This document shows, piece after piece, positions 59,201-64,000 of a stretch of 64,000 nucleotides of DNA; position 1 is the first letter of the stretch, and each line of letters begins with the position of its first letter. A model generated the notes under the pieces. It was not told where the DNA came from. It saw only the letters and a program-made list of their open reading frames with translations, and did no database searches. The translations under genes and the position numbers were made by a program. Source of the stretch: Lewinellaceae bacterium (GTDB lineage Bacteria > Bacteroidota > Bacteroidia > Chitinophagales > Saprospiraceae); contig JACJYN010000004.1 in NCBI GenBank assembly GCA_020636095.1, positions 558,001 through 622,000 on the forward strand. Direction: 5' to 3'.

Positions 59201-59944
59201 TTAGCCCTCAAAGTGCAATGAAATCGTAAACGTCCGCGAAAGCAACTTTTCCAGTACAGTCGATTCCTCCAGGTTATTGTTGTAAATCAGCGTATTGCCC
59301 AGGCCATGAGAAACCTTAAACTCGGGCGAGAAAATAAAGAAGGGGAAAAAGAACTGGATGCCGGCGCCGTATTCCAGGGAGAAGTCATTGGGCGCTATCT
59401 TCACAAGGGATTCCGCCTGCCGGCTGCGGGAGTCGCTGGCCACGTCGAAGGAGTATTTGACCCCGGCAATAACAAAAAGCCGGAAGTCATTGTAGGGTTT
59501 GGATTTGTAGCGGATCTGGAAGGGCATTTCCACCAGCACCGATTCAACCTTGCGCTGGCTGAAGTTGGCCAGCCTTCCCACTTTGTTGTATTGAATGTTT
59601 CGCTCGGCAAAGGAAAGGGTAGGGAGGAAGCGGAAGTCAAAGTCTTCCCCCATTTTGAGGTTGGTCACGATGCCGAGGTTGAAGCCCGGGCCTCTCACGG
59701 ATTCGATACTCCGGATGCTGTCGCTCTCCAGGAAGCCGCTGGATCGGAAAGGCTTGAAGGATGAAGTATTGTATCCCAGGGTAATGCCAAAGTAATAAGG
59801 CTTTTGCTGGAAATCAAAGTAGTTGTAATTGTTGCCGCCGCTGCGCTGGGCTGTTGCCGAATGGCAAAGGAAAAAGGCCAGGAAAAGAAAAACTACTTTT
59901 CCCCCGTGTAGATAGAACAAATTCCTAGTGTTAGTGGTATGCAT
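59201..59944 (-). CDS. porT: PorT-family type IX secretion/gliding protein
   Basis: A 247-residue outer-membrane protein with a signal peptide (VVFLFLAFFLCHSATAQ) and an eight-strand-like barrel: PYYFGITLGYNTSSFKPF, GPGFNLGIVTNLKMG, FDFRFLPTLSFAERNIQY, VLVEMPFQIRYKSKPYNDFRLFVIAGVKYSFDV, FSLEYGAGIQFFFPFFIFSPEFKVSHGL and the terminal FTISLHFEG. PorT is needed for T9SS in Porphyromonas, and the porT-ubiE neighbourhood is one I recall in Bacteroidota. It overlaps the 3' end of ubiE by 52 bp, implying coupling. It supports T9SS use by the propeller protein at 2330. Confidence 0.88.
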   Translation of the reverse strand: MHTTNTRNLFYLHGGKVVFLFLAFFLCHSATAQRSGGNNYNYFDFQQKPYYFGITLGYNTSSFKPFRSSGFLESDSIRSIESVRGPGFNLGIVTNLKMGEDFDFRFLPTLSFAERNIQYNKVGRLANFSQRKVESVLVEMPFQIRYKSKPYNDFRLFVIAGVKYSFDVASDSRSRQAESLVKIAPNDFSLEYGAGIQFFFPFFIFSPEFKVSHGLGNTLIYNNNLEESTVLEKLLSRTFTISLHFEG

Positions 59945-60621
59945 TGATTCGATTTATAACCGGCTTTTTCAAGAATGTTGATAAAATCTTCTCCGTCCGG
60001 GAAAGCCTGCACGGATTCGTACAAATATCGGTAAGCTTTAGGATCTTTGGATGTCAGCTTGCCGATAAGTGGCAGAATGTTGGCAAAATAAAAATTGAAC
60101 AACTGTTTGACAGGAAATATTCGCGGCCTGGAAAATTCCAGGACGACCAGGCGCCCCCCATCATTGAGTACACGGCGCATCTCCACCAGGCCCTTTTCCA
60201 GGTCTTCGTAATTGCGCACACCAAAAGCAACGGTAACGGCATCAAACGTATTGTCCGGGAAAGGTAAATTCTCTGAGTCTCCCTCCTTCAGTTCGATCAG
60301 GCTCTGCAAACCCCGTTTGCTAACTTTCGAGCGGCCGATATCCAGCATTTCCCGGGAAATATCTACGCCGACGATGCGGTCCAGCTTCAATTGGCGGGAT
60401 GCTTCCAGCGCCACATCAGCGGTTCCGGTCGCTACATCCAGCAGCGTCCGAACCTGGCGCCCGTGCAGCTGGTTAATGGCCCGCTTGCGCCATACCCGGT
60501 CAATACCGGCTGAAAGCAGCTTATTGAGGAAATCATAATAAGGCGCGATGCGGTCAAACATTCGCGCCACCTGGCTCTTTTTGCCTTCCTGTTCGTCGTA
60601 GGGCTTCACTTCTTGCGGCAT
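59893..60621 (-). CDS. ubiE: Demethylmenaquinone/ubiquinone methyltransferase
   Basis: The product (242 residues from the ATG at 60621, preferred over 60681) uses SAM to methylate demethylmenaquinone in menaquinone synthesis, the likely quinone of this group. Signature segments are FDRIAPYYDFLNKLLSAGIDRVWR, LLDVATGTADVAL (motif I), GVDISREMLDIGR, FDAVTVAFGVRNYEDLEKGL and GRLVVLEFSRP. It is the first gene of the ubiE-porT pair, divergent from gyrA. A TATCTTTG -7 box is at 60645-60638. Confidence 0.95.
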   Translation of the reverse strand: MPQEVKPYDEQEGKKSQVARMFDRIAPYYDFLNKLLSAGIDRVWRKRAINQLHGRQVRTLLDVATGTADVALEASRQLKLDRIVGVDISREMLDIGRSKVSKRGLQSLIELKEGDSENLPFPDNTFDAVTVAFGVRNYEDLEKGLVEMRRVLNDGGRLVVLEFSRPRIFPVKQLFNFYFANILPLIGKLTSKDPKAYRYLYESVQAFPDGEDFINILEKAGYKSNQCIPLTLGICSIYTGEK

Positions 60622-60637
60622 GTAGAATTTTTTCCTG

Positions 60638-60645
60638 CAAAGATA
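60638..60645 (-). promoter_or_regulatory. -7 box for ubiE-porT
   Basis: TATCTTTG on the minus strand matches TAnnTTTG, 16 bp before the ATG at 60621. Confidence 0.45.
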
Positions 60646-60663
60646 GTTTTTCAACAGGCCTGC

Positions 60664-60697
60664 TTGGCCATAAATTTGCACTTTTTTCTTATCTTTG
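60664..60697 (+). promoter_or_regulatory. Candidate promoter for gyrA
   Basis: TTG (60664-60666), 23-bp spacer and TATCTTTG (60690-60697) match the Bacteroidota consensus, 70 bp before the gyrA ATG. Confidence 0.5.
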
Positions 60698-60767
60698 CCT
60701 GTCTTTGTGAAACGCTTCTTAATACAGTACCCAAATCATAAAGATCATTAAAGCACAAAAAGCGTAA

Positions 60768-63356
60768 ATGCCTTTGAAACAGCGAATTATCCCCGTTAAC
60801 ATCGAGGATCAGATGAAGTCCGCTTATATCGATTACTCGATGTCGGTCATTGTCTCCAGAGCCTTACCCGATGTGAGGGACGGATTGAAGCCGGTACACC
60901 GGCGAGTGCTCTACGGCATGTCAGAATTAGGACTAACCTACAATAAAGCACATAAAAAATCTGCCCGTATTGTTGGTGAAGTATTAGGTAAGTACCATCC
61001 GCACGGAGACTCATCCGTGTACGACACGATGGTCCGAATGGCGCAGTCCTGGTCCCTTCGTTATCCATTGGTCGATGGCCAGGGTAACTTCGGTTCTATG
61101 GATGGCGACAGCCCGGCTGCCATGCGTTATACCGAAGCCCGGCTTCGCCGTATATCGGATGACCTGCTGGCGGATATCAACAAGGACACGGTCGACTTCA
61201 CCCTCAATTTTGACGATTCCCTGGAAGAGCCCTCGGTGCTTCCCGCCCGGGTGCCCAACCTCCTGATCAACGGCGCTTCCGGTATTGCCGTGGGTATGGC
61301 CACCAATATGATGCCGCACAACCTGTCCGAGGTAGTGGATGGCACCATCGCTATGCTTTTCAACTCGGAGATTACATCCGATGAATTGATGCAACACATC
61401 AAAGCGCCGGATTTTCCGACCGGTGGTATCATCTACGGTTACCAGGGAGTAAAAGATGCTTTTGAAACCGGGCGGGGACGGGTGGTCGTCCGCGGCCGGG
61501 CTGATATACAGACTGCTTCGAATGGCAGAGAGACCATCATCGTTACCGAAATCCCTTATCAGGTCAACAAAGCCTCCTTGGTGGCCAAGATCGCCGAACT
61601 GGTCAACGAGAAAAAGATCGTGGGCATCAGCGATATTCGCGACGAATCCGACCGGCAGGGGCTGCGCATCGTCGTGGAGATCAAACGGGATGCGATGGCC
61701 AATGTGGTGCTGAGCCAGTTGTACAAATACACTCCGCTGCAAAGTTCTTATGGAGTGAATAATGTCGCGCTGGTCAATGGCCGGCCCCGAACCCTGAACC
61801 TCAAGGAGATTATTCAGGAGTTTATCAAGTTCCGGATCGAAGTGATCATCCGCAGAACTCGCTTTGACCTCCGGAAAGCCATCGCCCGAGCCCATATCCT
61901 GGTCGGTTTGCTCATCGCTCTGGACTATCTGGACGAAGTGATCAAACTGATCCGCAAGTCCAGCACTCCGGAAGATGCCAGGGAAGGCCTGATGCGCGGA
62001 GATTTTGTCGACGATAAAGAAGCCTTTTGGAAGAAATTCGGAGTATTGATTGAAGAAGCAGACACCGAAGAATACCCCCGGGCGGAAAACAATGTCTTGT
62101 CTGAAGGCCAGGCGCGCGCCATTCTGGATATGCGCCTGCAGAAACTGACCGGGCTGGAGCGGGATAAAGTACGGGATGAATATGATGAGATTCAGAAGCG
62201 CATCGCTCACCTGAAGGCTATTCTGGAAAGTGAGGATTTGCAGCGGGAGATCATCAAGGAAGAACTGCTGGAGGTGAAAGAAAAATATGGCGATGAACGC
62301 CGCACTGACATCAGCTATTCGGATGGTGAAATCAGCATTGAAGACATGATCCCCGATGAGGAGGTGGTAGTGACCATTTCTCACCTGGGCTATATCAAGC
62401 GTACTCCGATCACGGAATACCGCACCCAAACTCGCGGAGGACGTGGGTCCCGGGGAACAAAGACCCGGGATGCGGACTTCGTGGAGCACCTTTTTATTGC
62501 AACTACACACAATTACCTGCTCTTATTCACCGAGCAGGGCAGGTGCTTTTGGCTACGGGTCTACGAAATACCAGAGGCCGCAAAGAACTCTTCCGGGCGA
62601 GTAATTCAAAATATCCTTTCTGTTCCAAAAGAGGACAAGGTCAAAGCCTATATTATTATCCAGGACCTCACCGATGAGGCGTTTTACAACAATAATTATA
62701 TCGTCTTTGGCACGAAGCGGGGCCTGATAAAAAAGACGGCGGTTGAGGCGTATTCCCGCCCCCGCGCCGGTGGTATCAATGCCATTACCATCAATGAAGG
62801 GGATCAGCTGCTGGAAGCCCGGCTCACCAACGGCCAGAATGAGATTTTCCTTGCCAGCCGCAATGGAAACGCCATTCGGTTCAATGAGGCTACTGTACGG
62901 TCCATGGGCCGCACCGCCGCCGGCGTGAGGGGTATCTCCCTGAATGATGACGGTAAGGACGTGGTGGTGGGTATGGTTTGTATCGACCCGAACGATGCGG
63001 ATACCACCATTATGGTTATCTCTGAAAAAGGTATGGGCAAGCGGACGGAATTTGGAGAATACCGCCTGACCAACCGCGGCGGCAAAGGGGTGCGAAACAT
63101 GATGGTTACCGATAAAACCGGCGGGGTGGTTTCCATTAAAGCGGTAAAGGATGAAGATGACCTGATGATCACCAACCGGTCGGGCATTGTGATCCGCATG
63201 GCGGTCAGCGGTGTGCGGGTCATGGGCCGATCTACTCAGGGCGTGCGCCTGATACGCCTCGATTCCGACGATGCGATCGCTGATGTAGCAGTGATTCACG
63301 AATCGGAAGATGAAGCGCCGGATACAGAAATGTTGGCTGGCAATGAGGAGGAATAG
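60768..63356 (+). CDS. gyrA: DNA gyrase subunit A
   Basis: An 862-residue breakage-reunion subunit of DNA gyrase. The N-terminal winged-helix domain has the catalytic Tyr in AAMRYTEARL (about residue 124), the quinolone region GKYHPHGDSSVYDTMVRMAQ with wild-type-like Ser and Asp, and GIAVGMATNMMPHNL. The C-terminal beta-pinwheel blades include VVTISHLGYIKRTPITEYR and the gyrase-specific GyrA-box-like QTRGGRGSRGTK, which distinguishes it from ParC. The tail is acidic. It is complete and transcribed alone. Confidence 0.97.
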   Translation: MPLKQRIIPVNIEDQMKSAYIDYSMSVIVSRALPDVRDGLKPVHRRVLYGMSELGLTYNKAHKKSARIVGEVLGKYHPHGDSSVYDTMVRMAQSWSLRYPLVDGQGNFGSMDGDSPAAMRYTEARLRRISDDLLADINKDTVDFTLNFDDSLEEPSVLPARVPNLLINGASGIAVGMATNMMPHNLSEVVDGTIAMLFNSEITSDELMQHIKAPDFPTGGIIYGYQGVKDAFETGRGRVVVRGRADIQTASNGRETIIVTEIPYQVNKASLVAKIAELVNEKKIVGISDIRDESDRQGLRIVVEIKRDAMANVVLSQLYKYTPLQSSYGVNNVALVNGRPRTLNLKEIIQEFIKFRIEVIIRRTRFDLRKAIARAHILVGLLIALDYLDEVIKLIRKSSTPEDAREGLMRGDFVDDKEAFWKKFGVLIEEADTEEYPRAENNVLSEGQARAILDMRLQKLTGLERDKVRDEYDEIQKRIAHLKAILESEDLQREIIKEELLEVKEKYGDERRTDISYSDGEISIEDMIPDEEVVVTISHLGYIKRTPITEYRTQTRGGRGSRGTKTRDADFVEHLFIATTHNYLLLFTEQGRCFWLRVYEIPEAAKNSSGRVIQNILSVPKEDKVKAYIIIQDLTDEAFYNNNYIVFGTKRGLIKKTAVEAYSRPRAGGINAITINEGDQLLEARLTNGQNEIFLASRNGNAIRFNEATVRSMGRTAAGVRGISLNDDGKDVVVGMVCIDPNDADTTIMVISEKGMGKRTEFGEYRLTNRGGKGVRNMMVTDKTGGVVSIKAVKDEDDLMITNRSGIVIRMAVSGVRVMGRSTQGVRLIRLDSDDAIADVAVIHESEDEAPDTEMLAGNEEE

Positions 63357-63478
63357 ACCCGGTATTAAATGCGGCCAGTTGGAGCAAAGATGGGTGTTGT
63401 TGTTAAAAGAATTTGTTTTTCGTCGATAATTTTAACATTTTGTAAATACCTAATGACAACCAATTGGCGTCAAAACTT

Positions 63479-63486
63479 TAGATTTG
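63479..63486 (+). promoter_or_regulatory. -7 box for the terminal TPR gene
   Basis: TAGATTTG matches TAnnTTTG, 32 bp before the ATG at 63519. Confidence 0.45.
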
Positions 63487-63518
63487 TATCAAAATATTGA
63501 AAATAAATAAGAGTCACT

Positions 63519-64000
63519 ATGAAAAAACTGATTCTAGGCCTCCTGGCCGTTCTACTTATTACTGCTGCCTACGCCCAAGATGGTAAAAAAGCGCTGAAAG
63601 ATGCCAATAAGGCTTTCGGAACCTATAATCTAGATCCGACCGGGAATAAAGCCAAATTAAAGGAAGCGGTTGAACAGATCAACCTGGCGCTGGAAGATCC
63701 GGAAATTGCCAAAGACCCTACCGCCTGGGATACTAAAGGCAAAATCTACAATGAGATCACCAACCAGATCGTTGCCGTGCGCCAATTGGGAATGGGGAGC
63801 CTGAATGAACTGCCCAACGTGAAACATCCCGCACATGAAGCCGCCGAAGCTTTCATCAAAGCCTATGAGTTGGCCGATAAGAAATGGCAAACCAAAGACG
63901 CGCTGAAAGGCTTCCAGATGGCTCAGGGCAACCTGAGCAACATGGGTATTTTCCTCTACGAAGATCAGGACTATGAGGGCGCCTTCAAGGACTTTCAGAT
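63519..64000 (+). CDS. Exported TPR protein, N-terminal part (runs off the window)
   Basis: The first 160 residues begin with a signal peptide (MKKLILGLLAVLLITAAYAQ) and continue with helical, TPR-like segments: GKKALKDANKAFGTYNLD, LKEAVEQINLALEDPEIAK, WDTKGKIYNEI, AAEAFIKAYELADKK and LSNMGIFLYEDQDYEGAFKDFQ. Such periplasmic TPR proteins are common in Bacteroidota and usually act as scaffolds; the C-terminus, and so any sorting signal or further domain, is outside the window. Confidence 0.85.
   Translation, partial: MKKLILGLLAVLLITAAYAQDGKKALKDANKAFGTYNLDPTGNKAKLKEAVEQINLALEDPEIAKDPTAWDTKGKIYNEITNQIVAVRQLGMGSLNELPNVKHPAHEAAEAFIKAYELADKKWQTKDALKGFQMAQGNLSNMGIFLYEDQDYEGAFKDFQ

Noticed and set aside
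60999..61060. Quinolone-resistance substitution in gyrA
   Set aside because: The region GDSSVYDTMVRMAQ retains the Ser and Asp of susceptible enzymes.
61011..62510. 499-codon open frame antisense to gyrA
   Set aside because: It lies wholly within the conserved gyrA coding sequence, shows no family motif and arises from the codon bias of the real gene.

Overview
The window looks like about 50 percent GC chromosome from a member of the Bacteroidota, most likely the Saprospiria (Lewinella or Haliscomenobacter relatives). The signs are a type IX secretion C-terminal sorting domain, PorT beside UbiE, a TamL-type lipoprotein, LytTR two-component pairs with PF06580-type kinases, Bacteroidota -7 promoter boxes of the form TAnnTTTG, and many short lipoprotein signals. 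The species assignment is inference; no rRNA gene is present.

Layout. 0-9 kb: a clipped secreted protein, a tRNA-His remnant split by a small inverted-repeat element, an unknown helical protein, a T9SS-secreted propeller protein whose N-terminus contains a palindromic element, an FRG-domain protein, a LytTR two-component system and a DUF434 protein. 9-19 kb: acyl-CoA dehydrogenase, alkaline phosphatase, a CotH-like secreted protein, a second LytTR system with a fructosamine-kinase-family gene, then ptpS, folE, fabD and yqgE. 19-30 kb: M23 peptidase, purM-nth, tamL divergent from a SpoU methyltransferase, a TlpA-type thioredoxin, a heme-copper oxidase subunit III, a 54-residue DUF2256 protein, a zinc-ribbon protein and a ferredoxin reductase. 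30-45 kb: pdhA, a TPR protein, ribH, aroC, mutS2, ndk, nrnA, an FKBP lipoprotein, prfB with its programmed frameshift, a membrane protein, pfkA, a BadF-type kinase and an aminotransferase. 45-64 kb: a GT39-like glycosyltransferase with TPRs, a methyltransferase, acyl-CoA carboxylase beta, rnd, mltG, panB, a lipoprotein, an outer-membrane barrel, dnaK, porT-ubiE, gyrA and a clipped TPR protein.

Most genes are housekeeping genes in short operons or alone. The unusual content lies between them: at least six families (labelled A to G below, F being a looser repeat) of 110-200 bp palindromic, MITE-like elements, several with recognisable terminal inverted repeats and target duplications, and no transposase in the window. 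One (family A) splits a tRNA-His anticodon arm. One (family C) sits inside another (family D), shown by comparison with an uninterrupted D copy. One (family B) sits in frame inside the coding sequence of a secreted protein, and its second copy has the same peptide frame open. These elements are the best candidates here for something not previously described.
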